A stretch of DNA of 64,000 nt from Mesorhizobium shangrilense (GTDB lineage Bacteria; Pseudomonadota; Alphaproteobacteria; Rhizobiales; Rhizobiaceae): positions 868,001 through 932,000 of the forward strand of contig NZ_JAQGPN010000001.1 in the NCBI RefSeq assembly GCF_028826155.1, read 5' to 3'. A model generated the notes under the pieces. The model did no database searches and was not told where the DNA came from. It saw only the letters and a program-made list of their open reading frames with translations. A program made the translations under genes and the position numbers. Below, piece by piece: positions 1 to 8,228 of this stretch (its first letter is position 1; every line of letters starts with the position of its first letter).

Positions 1-582
1 CACGTCGATTCCGCCGGCGCGCGCCGCCAGCACCATCTGCATCAGCCACGGCACGAGATGGCGCCGGTCCGCCGTCGCCAGCACGCCCGTCTCCTTGACC
101 AGGTCGTTGGTGCCCGCCACGAAGCAGGCCAGCCGCGAGGCCGGGTCGCGGCCGAGCTCGGCGATGGCCCCGATGTTCAGCATGGCGCGCGGCGTCTCGA
201 TCATGGCCCAGAGTTTTGTGGTCTCCGGCGCATCCGCTTCGTTGAGGGCGTCGCTGGCTTCCAGGAGATCGCGGGGCGTGTCGACCTTGGGCAGCAGGAT
301 CGCGTCCGGCGCGAGCGAGACCGCAAGCGCCAGGTCCTCCGCGCCCCATTCGGTGGCCGCCGCATTGATGCGGATGACGATTTCGCGCGCGCCCCACGAG
401 CGGGCGGCGAAGAAGCGCTGCAGGCTGTCGCGGGCGGCGGCCTTCCCGCTCGGCGCGACCGCGTCCTCGAGGTCGAGGATGACGGCGTCGCAGGCGAGCG
501 AAGCGATCTTGCCCAGCGCCTTCTCGTTTACGGCAGGCACGTAGAGCACCGAACGGCGCGGGCGATAGAGACGGCTTTCCAT
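1..582 (-). CDS. CitE/HpcH-HpaI family lyase (partial, C-terminus outside window)
   Basis: The 194 visible residues start at ATG 582 and run off the left edge, so the C-terminus is missing. LYVPA near residue 13, DLEDAV near 37-42, the Lys-containing LLPKVDT segment near 100 and MIETPRA near 130 follow the order seen in CitE-like lyases of the HpcH/HpaI TIM-barrel superfamily. These enzymes are cytosolic and Mg-dependent, and cleave or form acyl-CoA or 2-oxoacid aldols. The monooxygenase-fold gene at 657-980 lies just upstream on the same strand (74 bp gap), so they may be co-transcribed. Family assignment is solid; substrate (malyl-CoA, citramalyl-CoA or another) cannot be read from sequence. 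Confidence 0.85.
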   Translation of the reverse strand, partial: MESRLYRPRRSVLYVPAVNEKALGKIASLACDAVILDLEDAVAPSGKAAARDSLQRFFAARSWGAREIVIRINAAATEWGAEDLALAVSLAPDAILLPKVDTPRDLLEASDALNEADAPETTKLWAMIETPRAMLNIGAIAELGRDPASRLACFVAGTNDLVKETGVLATADRRHLVPWLMQMVLAARAGGIDV

Positions 583-656
583 GCACCTTTCATGCATGCG
601 GGCATGTGCTTTCGCAAGCCCGCACCGAGCCGGACCGGTGGTCGCTTCGTCCGGTG

Positions 657-980
657 TCAGCCGGGCCTGCCGCCAAGCATGATCGGGTCGGTCTCGATGA
701 GCCGTAGCGAACGGACCATGCCTGCCGTCGCGCTCTTGTATTCGAGGAAATGTGGGGAGCGCAGGTGCGCCTCATAGGCATCCTGGTCGGCGTATATCTC
801 GACGATGCGGATCTGCCCGGGACTGCCCCTGACGGAGAGCGCGTAGAGCATCAGTACCCCGGGCTCCTTCTCCACGGAGGCTTCGATCTCCCTCGCGAGG
901 AGAACCTTGTAGGCTTCGAGATGAGCCGGATCGATTTCCAGCTCCGCGAGCCGGACCAACGGTCGTCCTGTCGACGTCAT
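657..980 (-). CDS. Antibiotic biosynthesis monooxygenase (ABM) domain protein
   Basis: This small protein of 107 residues is one ferredoxin-like ABM domain: an N-terminal strand (PLVRLAELEI), a helix with AYKVLLAREI, central EPGVLMLYAL, the IRIVEIYADQDAYEAHL segment and a C-terminal strand. Relatives include quinol monooxygenases (YgiN type) and heme-degrading or polyketide-modifying enzymes; many are uncharacterised. I chose ATG 980 because AGGAAG lies just upstream and the family length fits; the frame is open further 5' but that part looks non-coding. It precedes the CitE-like gene and is divergent from the FAD oxidoreductase at 1132 across 151 bp, so a shared regulatory region is likely. 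Confidence 0.8.
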   Translation of the reverse strand: MTSTGRPLVRLAELEIDPAHLEAYKVLLAREIEASVEKEPGVLMLYALSVRGSPGQIRIVEIYADQDAYEAHLRSPHFLEYKSATAGMVRSLRLIETDPIMLGGRPG

Positions 981-1131
981 GACTTCCTGCCTCGATATCG
1001 GTCCACCCATCGTGGCATCCCGATCGATCGCCGAACAGGGCGACGAACGCTGCTCCTCCGCCTTCCGACGGGGTTGCGGCTCGAAGCGTAAGGTGCTTGC
1101 GTCGGCCGGGGCACCTGACGGAAGGGACGAC

Positions 1132-2301
1132 ATGGCACGGTACGACGTGGTGATCATCGGCGGCGCGATCGTCGGCAGTTCGGTCGCCTACTATCTCCGC
1201 AAGGAAGGTTTTACCGGCTCCATCGCCCTGGTCGAGCGGGATCCGCAGTTCGCCACCGCCGCGACCACCTTGTCGATGGCCTCGATCCGCCAGCAGTTCT
1301 CCATCGCCGAAAACATAAAGCTGTCGCGGTTCACGCTCGACCTGTTCCGGCGGCTGAGGCAAGAGTTCGGCGCCGAGGCCGACATCGGTTTTCGCGAAGG
1401 CGGCTATCTCATTCTCGCGTCCGACGAGGGCATGCCGGTGCTCAGGGCCAACCATGCGACGCAGGCGGCCGAAGGCGCCGACATCGTGCTGGAGGATGCC
1501 GCAGCGCTGGTCCGCCGCTTCCCCTGGATGTCTGCGGAAGGCATCGTCGGCGGCGCCTATGGCGTCAACGGCGAGGGCTGGTTCGATGCGCATGCGCTGC
1601 TTGGCCTGCTGCGCAAGGCGCTAAGGTCGATGCAGGTCGAGATGATCGCGGGCGACGTGGCGGCGATCGAGCGCGGCGGCAATCGCGTCGCCGCCGTGGC
1701 GTTGCGCGACGGCTCTCGATTGGAAGCCGGAACGTTCGTCAACGCCGCGGGTCCCAACGCCGGCGTCGTTGCCGCCATGGCCGGCATCGAGCTGCCGGTC
1801 GAGCCGCGGAAACGCTCGGTCTTCGTGTTCGAAGCGCGCGAAAGATATGCCGACATGCCGCTGCTGGTCGATCCGAGCGGCGTCTATGTGCGGCCAGAGG
1901 GCTCCGTCTATCTTACCGGCGGCGCGGAGCCGGAGGAGGGCGACGGCCCCGCCGATCCGGCCGATTTCGATCCGGCCTGGCCGCTTTTCGAGGAAATCAT
2001 CTGGCCGGTGCTGGCGACCCGCATTCCCGCGTTCGAGGCGATCAAGGCGACGCGCGCCTGGGCCGGGCACTACGACTACAACACGCTCGACCAGAACGCC
2101 GTCATCGGCCCGCATCCGGAGGTGGCGAACTTCCTGTTCGCCAACGGGTTTTCGGGCCACGGCCTGCAGCAGGCGCCGGCCGTCGGCAAGGCGCTGGCGG
2201 AACTGATCGTGCACGGCGGCTATCGCACGATCGACTGCTCGGCCTTCGGCTACGAGCGCATCCACCAGGGACGCGCCTTCCGCGAGTTGAACGTCATCTG
2301 A
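1132..2301 (+). CDS. FAD-dependent oxidoreductase, DAO (glycine/sarcosine oxidase-like) family
   Basis: This 389-residue cytosolic flavoprotein opens with the dinucleotide-binding motif VVIIGGAIVGSSVAYYL (residues 6-22) and ends with the FAD motif near GFSGHGLQQAPAVGKALAEL, the arrangement of the D-amino-acid/glycine/sarcosine oxidase superfamily. Members oxidise amino acids or N-methylated amines to imines with O2 or an electron-transfer partner. The start at 1132 is supported by GGAAGGGACGAC just before ATG and by the Rossmann motif beginning six residues later. It is divergent from the ABM/CitE pair. Substrate is not predictable; sarcosine, dimethylglycine and opine-like amines are all possible. 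Confidence 0.85.
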   Translation: MARYDVVIIGGAIVGSSVAYYLRKEGFTGSIALVERDPQFATAATTLSMASIRQQFSIAENIKLSRFTLDLFRRLRQEFGAEADIGFREGGYLILASDEGMPVLRANHATQAAEGADIVLEDAAALVRRFPWMSAEGIVGGAYGVNGEGWFDAHALLGLLRKALRSMQVEMIAGDVAAIERGGNRVAAVALRDGSRLEAGTFVNAAGPNAGVVAAMAGIELPVEPRKRSVFVFEARERYADMPLLVDPSGVYVRPEGSVYLTGGAEPEEGDGPADPADFDPAWPLFEEIIWPVLATRIPAFEAIKATRAWAGHYDYNTLDQNAVIGPHPEVANFLFANGFSGHGLQQAPAVGKALAELIVHGGYRTIDCSAFGYERIHQGRAFRELNVI

Positions 2302-2325
2302 CGGAGGTAGGCCCGGCGGCGCCCG

Positions 2326-2967
2326 TCACGCGCGCTTTGCGCCGGCATAGAGGTCGAGCAGCCAGTCGACATTCGACTCGAAGGTCTCCTGCTCCCGCTC
2401 GAACTCCGCCTTGAGGGCGGTTACCGCGACCACGGCGAGCTTGGCCTGTTCGGCAAGCTCCAGGAGGCTTTCGTCAAGCTCGAAGACGCGGTCCATGACC
2501 CCCGCGGCCTGATTGAACCTGGCGGCCTCGCGATCAACATGCGGAACCGAGATGTTCTGGAGCGCCTGCAGGATACCCAGCGGAAAGACCTTTCCCGCCA
2601 CCTCACCCAGTGCGGCCTTGCCGAGGGCCTTGAGCGCCTCCACCGTCGCAACGAACCTTGTCGGCCGCTGCAGGAATGTACAGAGCAGGTTGTTGTATGC
2701 CGGCGCGAAGACGAATACCTGGGCCTGGGCGCTGGCATATGCGTTGGGAATGTCCTTCGGCGCGCGGAACACTTTCTCCATCGTCTTCTGTTGGGCGACG
2801 AAAAGCGCTTCGTCCGCGATCTTCTCCGGATCGAGGGTACCCAGCGCGTGCTGTACGCGATGAAAGCCGTCTACAAGCTTCGAGATGCTCTTCTTGATCT
2901 CGAACTGCTCCATCGCCGCGGGCAGCGCTTGCAGGATCTTCACGATGTCGATGTGGCGTCCGCGCAC
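2326..2967 (-). CDS. Hypothetical helical protein, 213 aa (GTG start; may be the 3' part of a longer gene)
   Basis: I do not recognise the family. The product looks soluble and mainly helical, with repeated amphipathic stretches (FEIKKSISKLVDGFHRV; AKLAVVAVTALKAEFEREQ), no signal peptide and no clear membrane segment. GTG 2967 is the only usable start in this frame, but it has a poor Shine-Dalgarno site (GCGGAG directly abutting it). The frame stays open upstream to about 3078. A second frame with an excellent ribosome site (GGAGGCGAGG before ATG 3115) encodes a charged helix that stops at 3032. Together this suggests the true protein begins at 3115 and a frameshift separates its two parts. 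Confidence 0.55.
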   Translation of the reverse strand: MRGRHIDIVKILQALPAAMEQFEIKKSISKLVDGFHRVQHALGTLDPEKIADEALFVAQQKTMEKVFRAPKDIPNAYASAQAQVFVFAPAYNNLLCTFLQRPTRFVATVEALKALGKAALGEVAGKVFPLGILQALQNISVPHVDREAARFNQAAGVMDRVFELDESLLELAEQAKLAVVAVTALKAEFEREQETFESNVDWLLDLYAGAKRA

Positions 2968-3031
2968 CTCCGCGAACAGCCCGAGCGTCCTCGCCTGCCG
3001 GCTGCCCTGCTGCGCGGCGTGAAGTACTGCA

Positions 3032-3115
3032 TCAACGTCTGGCTTCCTCGACTTCTTTGGCGAGCCGCTCCAGCTCCTTCAATCGACGGTTGATCTCGTC
3101 GTCATCCGACGCCAT
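3032..3115 (-). CDS. 27-codon charged-helix ORF, candidate displaced N-terminus of the 2326-2967 protein
   Basis: ATG 3115 is preceded by GGAGGCGAGGAT, one of the better ribosome sites in the window. It opens 27 codons encoding a Lys/Arg/Glu-rich amphipathic helix ([18 protein letters not shown]) before TGA 3032-3034. The next gene downstream lacks a good start of its own, and its frame is open past this stop. Either this is a leader peptide, or it is the real N-terminus of the following gene and a one-base slip near 3034 (mutation, sequencing error or, less likely, programmed shift) splits them. Confidence 0.45.
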   Translation of the reverse strand: MASDDDEINRRLKELERLAKEVEEARR

Positions 3116-3301
3116 ATCCTCGCCTCCATTTTTAATAGATACGAAGATTTTCACCCTACATTACTACGCGACGGGCCTCAATACATCGCGACGGAAGGAA
3201 CAACTGCCGGAGCGACGCAGTATTGCGGGAGACTATTGGTGCCGGAAGTGCCGCTTCCTGCGGAAGTCACGCAGCGCGGCCTCCCTGCAAAGGCAAAACA
3301 G

Positions 3302-3610
3302 TCAATCGAAGTCGAAAAGTTCGCCGAGCAGCGACTTCTTCTTGTAGCGCTTTTGGTCGTGGTGGCCGCGATAGTCATGGTCGCGGTCGGGACGATGGTC
3401 GCGATCGCGATCCCTGCTGCGATCCTGGTCTCGACCCTGGCCGTAGTCCAGCGAACGGCGCGGTTCGGCATCCTGGGCCGCCGAGCGGTCGATGATCTTG
3501 TCGAGCTCGCCCCGGTCGAGCCACACGCCGCGGCATTTCGGGCAATAGTCGATCTCAATGCCCTGTCGTTCGGACATGACCAGTTCGGCGTTGTCGACGG
3601 GGCATTTCAT
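3302..3610 (-). CDS. zf-TFIIB domain protein with Arg/Asp-rich tail
   Basis: The protein has 102 residues. The first 40 form a zinc ribbon of the TFIIB type: MKCPVDN, then [17 protein letters not shown], giving the C-x2-V and C-x2-C ligand pairs expected of this family (the first site here shows one Cys followed by Pro-Val). After it comes a low-complexity segment of alternating Arg, Asp and His (residues about 58-90), then a short conserved-looking end, [13 protein letters not shown]. Start ATG 3610 has GAGGA nine bases upstream. Function is unknown; such proteins are common in proteobacteria. It is divergent from leuD. Confidence 0.75.
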   Translation of the reverse strand: MKCPVDNAELVMSERQGIEIDYCPKCRGVWLDRGELDKIIDRSAAQDAEPRRSLDYGQGRDQDRSRDRDRDHRPDRDHDYRGHHDQKRYKKKSLLGELFDFD

Positions 3611-3802
3611 CGTGGGCGTCCTCATACATGCTCGGACAAGAAAGATAAGCGTCGCAAAGCCGCCTTCAAGTGCCATGCCGACGATCGAGGCCGCATCCCT
3701 CCACGTGATGGAGCCAAGTCGCCGCCCGGAGCAGCTTGCCGCTTTGATTCCGGCGCGGGCTTGTGTATGGGGGACGGGAACTCGAAGAACGGGCCGACAG
3801 CC

Positions 3803-4408
3803 ATGGACAAATTCACCAAGCTCACCGGCGTTGCAGCGCCAATGCCGATCGTCAATGTCGACACCGACATGATCATCCCGAAGGATTACCTGAAGACGAT
3901 CAAGCGGACCGGGCTTGCCGCCGGCCTGTTTGCCGAGATGCGCCTCAACGAGGATGGCTCGGAGAACCCGGACTTCGTGCTGAACAAGCCGGCCTACCGG
4001 AACGCGCAGATCCTGGTCGCGGGCGACAATTTCGGCTGCGGATCGAGCCGCGAGCATGCGCCCTGGGCGCTGCTCGACTTTGGCATCCGCTGCGTCATCT
4101 CGACCTCGTTCGCCGACATCTTCTACAACAACTGCTTCAAGAACGGCATCCTGCCGGTCACGGTCAGCCCGGAAGACCTGGAAAAGCTGCTGGACGACGC
4201 CTCGCGCGGCGCCAACGCGACCCTGACCGTCGATCTCGAGGCCAAGGAGATCCGCGGCCCGGACGGGGGCGTGATCAAGTTCGATCTCGACGACTTCAAG
4301 CGGCACTGCCTGCTGAACGGTCTCGACGACATCGGCCTGACCATGGAAAAAGCGCCGGCCATCGATCGTTTCGAGAAGGCTGCAGCCGAAAACCGTCCCT
4401 GGGCCTGA
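3803..4408 (+). CDS. leuD: 3-isopropylmalate dehydratase small subunit
   Basis: LeuD is the small, swivelling-domain subunit of the LeuCD isomerase, which converts 2-isopropylmalate to 3-isopropylmalate in leucine synthesis. The 201-residue length is normal for proteobacterial LeuD. Diagnostic segments are [16 protein letters not shown] (residues 18-33), [20 protein letters not shown] near 72-91 and [17 protein letters not shown] near 103-119. ATG 3803 fits the family N-terminus ([16 protein letters not shown]); the frame is open well upstream but that stretch does not resemble LeuD. leuC is not in this window. leuB lies about 10 kb downstream, with accessory genes between them. Confidence 0.97.
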   Translation: MDKFTKLTGVAAPMPIVNVDTDMIIPKDYLKTIKRTGLAAGLFAEMRLNEDGSENPDFVLNKPAYRNAQILVAGDNFGCGSSREHAPWALLDFGIRCVISTSFADIFYNNCFKNGILPVTVSPEDLEKLLDDASRGANATLTVDLEAKEIRGPDGGVIKFDLDDFKRHCLLNGLDDIGLTMEKAPAIDRFEKAAAENRPWA

Positions 4409-4422
4409 CCTGAGCAACTTGT

Positions 4423-4439
4423 GACCGGCTCGGCCGGTC
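4423..4439 (+). terminator. Possible weak terminator hairpin after leuD
   Basis: GACCGG and CCGGTC form a six-base-pair stem with a five-base loop 14 bases after the leuD stop codon. There is no T-run, so intrinsic termination is doubtful; it may only protect the 3' end or act with Rho. Confidence 0.25.
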
Positions 4440-4463
4440 GCCGCAGCATTCATGGAGGGATGA

Positions 4464-5297
4464 ATGTTTCGCGTATTTGTTTGCGTATCGGCCGTGATGC
4501 TGGCGCTGTCCTCGGCGCTGGCGCAGGACGACATCGATCCGCCGGAAACCATCGAGTTCGACGGCGGCGCCTTTACCATCACACAGAACGAGAACTACGA
4601 ACGCGTCCTGACCTATGACGGTCAGGAGATCGCCCGCAACTTCGTCGTTTCACATGACAAGACGGTCGAGATCGCGGACGTCAAAGTGGCGCTGTTCTCT
4701 GTCGCGAACGGCGGCAACCAGTGCGGCGCCGCGACCCTCATCGCGTGGAAGAAGGACGACGCGCTTCGCAGCCAGATGGTCGGCGAGGAATGCGGATCGC
4801 CGCCGGCAGGCATCACGGAAAGCCGCATCTATTTCGTGCCATACCTTCTGCCGGGCGAGACGTCGATCGTGCAGTACTGGTCGCCCGACGACGGCCTGAG
4901 GACGGCCGGCGACCTGACGTTTACGCCACAGCCCAATACGGACTGGCAGAATTTCGACGTCGACAAGCTGCAGTACATGGTCGAGGCGTTCGACAACGCG
5001 GCCGTCTACGAAGCCGGCAAGGCGCTGCTCGGGTCGAGCATGACAGACGTCGTCACCGGCCTGCTGACCGGCGGAGGCGCGGAGAAGCAGACTGACGGCA
5101 TGGTGACCGGCTATGGCTGCGTACCGCATGCCTGTGGCGCCTCCGACACCTTCATGGCAATCGATCCGCGGGCGAGGAAACTCTATCTCGCCCAGCAGAC
5201 CGACGGACCAGAGCCGAAGGCATGGCCGGCGCTCGGCGAGTGGCCCGACGACCTGCGGGCAGCGATGGATGCAGCCATCGGACAGGAGCGGCAGTAG
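4464..5297 (+). CDS. Exported protein with Ivy-like C-terminal cysteine loop
   Basis: A 277-residue protein with a clear Sec signal peptide (MFRVFVCVSAVMLALSSALAQ, likely cleaved after ALA), so periplasmic or secreted. The middle has paired cysteines (GGNQCGAATL, GEECGSPPAG). The C-terminal part contains GYGCVPHACG followed by DTFMAIDPRARKLYLA. This resembles the CxPHxC loop and next strand of Ivy, the periplasmic inhibitor of vertebrate-type lysozyme; that comparison is inference from the motif only. The ribosome site is GGAGGGATGA before ATG 4464. It is followed after four bases by the RidA gene, suggesting one transcript with leuD upstream. Confidence 0.7.
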   Translation: MFRVFVCVSAVMLALSSALAQDDIDPPETIEFDGGAFTITQNENYERVLTYDGQEIARNFVVSHDKTVEIADVKVALFSVANGGNQCGAATLIAWKKDDALRSQMVGEECGSPPAGITESRIYFVPYLLPGETSIVQYWSPDDGLRTAGDLTFTPQPNTDWQNFDVDKLQYMVEAFDNAAVYEAGKALLGSSMTDVVTGLLTGGGAEKQTDGMVTGYGCVPHACGASDTFMAIDPRARKLYLAQQTDGPEPKAWPALGEWPDDLRAAMDAAIGQERQ

Positions 5298-5301
5298 AGG
5301 C

Positions 5302-5688
5302 ATGACGCGCAAGCTGATCTCGACGGGTTCTCCCTTTGAACGGACCGCGGGCTATTCACGCGCCGTCGTCCAGGGCGACTGGTGTTTTGTGGCCGGCACC
5401 ACCGGCTACGACTATGCGAACATGACGATGCCGGAGGCGGTGGAGGACCAGGCGCGCAATGCTCTGGGCACGATCGCCAGGGCGCTGGCTGAAGCGGGCT
5501 TCGACATGGCCGACGTGGTGCGGGCGCACTACTACGTCACCGACCGCACGCTCGTTCACAAGGTCTATCCGGTCCTCGGCGAGGCGTTCGGAGACATCCG
5601 GCCTGCGGCGACGCTCGTCGTCTGCGATCTCGCCGAACCGGAGATGAAGGTGGAGATCGAGGTGACCGCGCTGAAACGGTCCCCCTGA
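5302..5688 (+). CDS. RidA/YjgF family enamine-imine deaminase-like protein
   Basis: The 128-residue product is a single Rid domain, normally a cytosolic homotrimer that hydrolyses reactive enamine/imine intermediates released by PLP enzymes. The segments SRAVVQGDWCFVAGTTG, ARNALGTIARALAEAG and the C-terminal DIRPAATLVVCDLAEPEMKVEIEVTA follow the family; the Arg in IRPAATLV matches the conserved region near the Rid active site. Start ATG 5302 lies four bases after the upstream stop with AGAGG before it, indicating translational coupling. It is a diverged subgroup rather than the housekeeping RidA, so the exact substrate is unclear. Confidence 0.85.
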   Translation: MTRKLISTGSPFERTAGYSRAVVQGDWCFVAGTTGYDYANMTMPEAVEDQARNALGTIARALAEAGFDMADVVRAHYYVTDRTLVHKVYPVLGEAFGDIRPAATLVVCDLAEPEMKVEIEVTALKRSP

Positions 5689-5833
5689 GGCCAACGGCGC
5701 GCCGCTCAAACCCCTAGCACGGAATCAACCGGAGCGTGCGCGCAACGTCTCCGGTCTCCCGGTCGTTGCAGCAATTTGACGTTGCCGCCACCGCTGCACT
5801 ACGTTGCAGCGGGAGCGATGCGGGGAGGGGGAC

Positions 5834-6802
5834 ATGGCGCAGAGGCTGCGAGAGCTGCCGAAGGAGGAAATCCAGCGGCGCATTGATGCGATCCAGTGGT
5901 ATCACGAGTTCGACTTCGGCGACGGCCTGACGGCATCGCCGAAGACCCCCGACGCCACATCCCACCGGGCAACGTGGGACTTCATCCGGGGCGAGCTCGA
6001 CGCCATCGATTTCACCGGCAAGAGCGTGCTCGATATCGGTTGCTGGGACGGCTACTGGTCGTTCTACGCCGAGAAGCGAGGCGCCAGTCGCGTGCTGGCG
6101 AGCGACGACCGGACCCAGAATTGGAGCGGCAACGCCGGCTTCGAGGTGGCCCGTGACCTTCTGGACTCCAAGGTGGAGTCGGACGTGAACCTCTCGGTCT
6201 ACGACCTGGACCGGCTCACCGAGACATTCGACGTCATCCTATGCCTCGGGGTCTACTATCACCTTTTCGATCCCTATTACGCCTTCGCGCAGCTGCGCCA
6301 CCGCTGCCATGAGAACACGATCATCGTGTTCGAGGGCGACGTGATCCACGGCGTCAGTATCTCGCCGATTCAGAGTCTCGCGCTTTACGGTCGCGACGGC
6401 ATCACAGCGCCGCGGTTCGTCCCGGAGCCCGCCACGCTGAGGTATTTTCTGGAGGCTTCCTATTTCGCCATCGAGCGGGAAGCGTTCCTGGCGCTCGAAA
6501 GCCTGACGCCCGTGCCCGAGGGGAGCACGCCACCGACCGGCGTTAACCGCATCCTGGCCGTCTGCCGGCCTTTCAGCGGGCTCAACCGCTGCTTCCTGTA
6601 CCTGCCTCCGTTCGGACTCGGCCGATACGACAGCCGGGCGGACGTCGATCCGCAGCTGTGGCCGCAGGGGCTGTCCGTAGCCGCCGCGGAAGAGCCTGCC
6701 GTCGCCGTCGTGTCGTCCGCGACAGGCGGACCGGCTGAACCCGATCACCAACCCTCCCTCATGCGGCGCATCGAACGGCGGGTGAAACGGATGATCGGCT
6801 GA
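5834..6802 (+). CDS. SAM-dependent methyltransferase, CmoB/DUF1698-like, with C-terminal extension
   Basis: In this 322-residue protein the core (residues about 15-235) resembles the DUF1698/CmoB type of class I methyltransferase: an N-terminal WYHEFDFGDGL segment, motif I VLDIGCWDGYWSFYAE near residue 68, FDVILCLGVYYHLFDPY near 135, and a later TLRYFLEASYF segment. The last 80 residues, ending in a basic stretch (MRRIERRVKRMIG), are not part of that fold. Start 5834 has GGGAGGGGGAC directly upstream. CmoB itself acts on tRNA uridine-34; relatives in alphaproteobacteria act on unknown substrates. I would not assign a tRNA role without a closer match. Confidence 0.75.
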   Translation: MAQRLRELPKEEIQRRIDAIQWYHEFDFGDGLTASPKTPDATSHRATWDFIRGELDAIDFTGKSVLDIGCWDGYWSFYAEKRGASRVLASDDRTQNWSGNAGFEVARDLLDSKVESDVNLSVYDLDRLTETFDVILCLGVYYHLFDPYYAFAQLRHRCHENTIIVFEGDVIHGVSISPIQSLALYGRDGITAPRFVPEPATLRYFLEASYFAIEREAFLALESLTPVPEGSTPPTGVNRILAVCRPFSGLNRCFLYLPPFGLGRYDSRADVDPQLWPQGLSVAAAEEPAVAVVSSATGGPAEPDHQPSLMRRIERRVKRMIG

Positions 6803-6852
6803 AGGGTTCGACGCCGGCCAGGGGACGGGGAGGGAGCGCCAGCGCTGCGCCG

Positions 6853-7167
6853 TCAATCCATGTGGAACTGGAGCGGCAGCAGGTAGGGGAAGTTGGTCGC
6901 CGGATCGACCTCGACCTTCATGATCGGCCCCATCCACTCGCCCCATTTGGCGTTGACGTCGCTCTTGGCCAGAACGGCCTGCGTCTTCTTCAGGTCGTCG
7001 GTCTCGAAATAGCCGAACAGCGTCAGGCCGTGCCGGAAGATGTTGTAGTTGCGGATGCCGGCGGCGGTGAGCGCCTCCAGCATTTCCGGCCAGATCTCGT
7101 CATGGCGCTTCTGGTACTCCTCCTCGTAGCCCGGCCGGACCTCGAGCACCCATGCGTAGCTGGCCAT
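6853..7167 (-). CDS. rhaM: L-rhamnose mutarotase
   Basis: RhaM interconverts alpha and beta L-rhamnopyranose in the cytosol, feeding catabolism after import. The 104-residue length and the pattern (WVLEVRPGYEEEYQKRHDEIWPEM, GIRNYNIFRHGLTLFGYFE, WMGPIMKVE) match the family, including the conserved His in KRHDEIW and the Tyr in NYNIF. The start has GGGAGGCGACA upstream. It is the last gene of a minus-strand operon with the rhamnose importer, as rhaU is in Rhizobium leguminosarum, which supports the substrate assignment. Confidence 0.92.
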   Translation of the reverse strand: MASYAWVLEVRPGYEEEYQKRHDEIWPEMLEALTAAGIRNYNIFRHGLTLFGYFETDDLKKTQAVLAKSDVNAKWGEWMGPIMKVEVDPATNFPYLLPLQFHMD

Positions 7168-7184
7168 TGTCGCCTCCCTGCTGT

Positions 7185-8228
7185 TCAAATCCGTTCGGCC
7201 ACACCGCTCGCGGCCGAGCGGTACATCACTTCCAGCGTCTCGACCACGCGGGCGCCGTTCTCGCCATTTGCCTCGTTGGCCGCGGTGTTGCCGAGGCAGA
7301 CGTCGATGAAGGCGTTGATCGGGGCGCGGCCGTCGTAGTCGCCGGCGCCGGCAGCAAGCTGCAGCTTCTCCTCGCCCTTGCCGTCGAGCCGATGCAGTTC
7401 GAGGCGCTCGCGCTCGGCGTCGAACAGCAGCATGCCCTCGGTGCCGAAGATGCGAATGTCGAGCTGCGGCCGGCTGTGCTTCGGCAGCAGCGCGGACCCC
7501 GAAAGGGACATGGTCGCACCGTTGGTGAAGCGCACCGAGGCCGCGTCGAAATAGTCGACGCCGGTCGGTGATTTGCCGGCAAAGCAGAACACGCTCTCGG
7601 GGCTCAGGTCGGCGACCCGATAGACCCAGGCGATGGAGTGCGACATCTGTCCCCAGCCGTAGCCGCCGGCCCGCTTCGGGTCGGCCCAGGTCGAGGCGGG
7701 CGGGCGGTACATGTGCTCGACGGTCTCCAGCATCGGCTTGCCGCCGAAGAGGTCCTCCAGCGCCGTCGCGAACTGGCAGACCACGTGACGCACCTCCCCG
7801 ATGCGGCCCGACGCGACGATCTCGCCCGCCTTGCGGGTGTGGTCGGTGAAATTGTAGCCGCAGGGGATCATCACCTCCCGGCCGGCCTTTTGCGCCGCCC
7901 GCACGATGGCGCGCGCATCCGCGGCGGTGGTCGCCATCGGCTTCTCGATCAGGCAGTGGACGCCCGCTTCCAGCGCCGGAAGTGCGGCCTGCACGTGGAC
8001 GACGTGCGGCGTGGAGATGATCACCCCGTCGAGCTTCTCCTTCGCCAGCATGTCGCGCACGTCCGCATAGCGTCTGGCGATGCCGAATTTCTCGCCGACC
8101 GAGTTCACGCGATCGGCATCGAGGTCGGCGATCGCCACGACGTCGGCGCGTCCGTCGGCCTGCGCGGTCGGGATATGGCTGAAGGTCGCCCACCAGCCGG
8201 TGCCCACAACTCCGAGCTTGACGGTCAT
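7185..8228 (-). CDS. Gfo/Idh/MocA family NAD(P)-dependent dehydrogenase
   Basis: The 347-residue protein has an N-terminal Rossmann fold (LGVVGTGWWATFSHIP, residues 5-20), the conserved CLIEKPMATT segment near 92-101 carrying the catalytic-type Lys of EKP, and the C-terminal alpha/beta domain of this family. Such enzymes oxidise or reduce sugars, inositols and their derivatives. It overlaps the regulator gene upstream by four bases (ATGA) and lies 17 bases before rhaM, so it belongs to the rhamnose operon. Its substrate is inferred to be rhamnose or a rhamnose-derived compound, but this is from context only. Confidence 0.88.
   Translation of the reverse strand: MTVKLGVVGTGWWATFSHIPTAQADGRADVVAIADLDADRVNSVGEKFGIARRYADVRDMLAKEKLDGVIISTPHVVHVQAALPALEAGVHCLIEKPMATTAADARAIVRAAQKAGREVMIPCGYNFTDHTRKAGEIVASGRIGEVRHVVCQFATALEDLFGGKPMLETVEHMYRPPASTWADPKRAGGYGWGQMSHSIAWVYRVADLSPESVFCFAGKSPTGVDYFDAASVRFTNGATMSLSGSALLPKHSRPQLDIRIFGTEGMLLFDAERERLELHRLDGKGEEKLQLAAGAGDYDGRAPINAFIDVCLGNTAANEANGENGARVVETLEVMYRSAASGVAERI

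Noticed and set aside
3236..3802. In-frame extension upstream of leuD giving a longer protein
   Set aside because: The extra part does not resemble LeuD and overlaps the zinc-ribbon gene on the other strand. ATG 3803 gives the normal family length.
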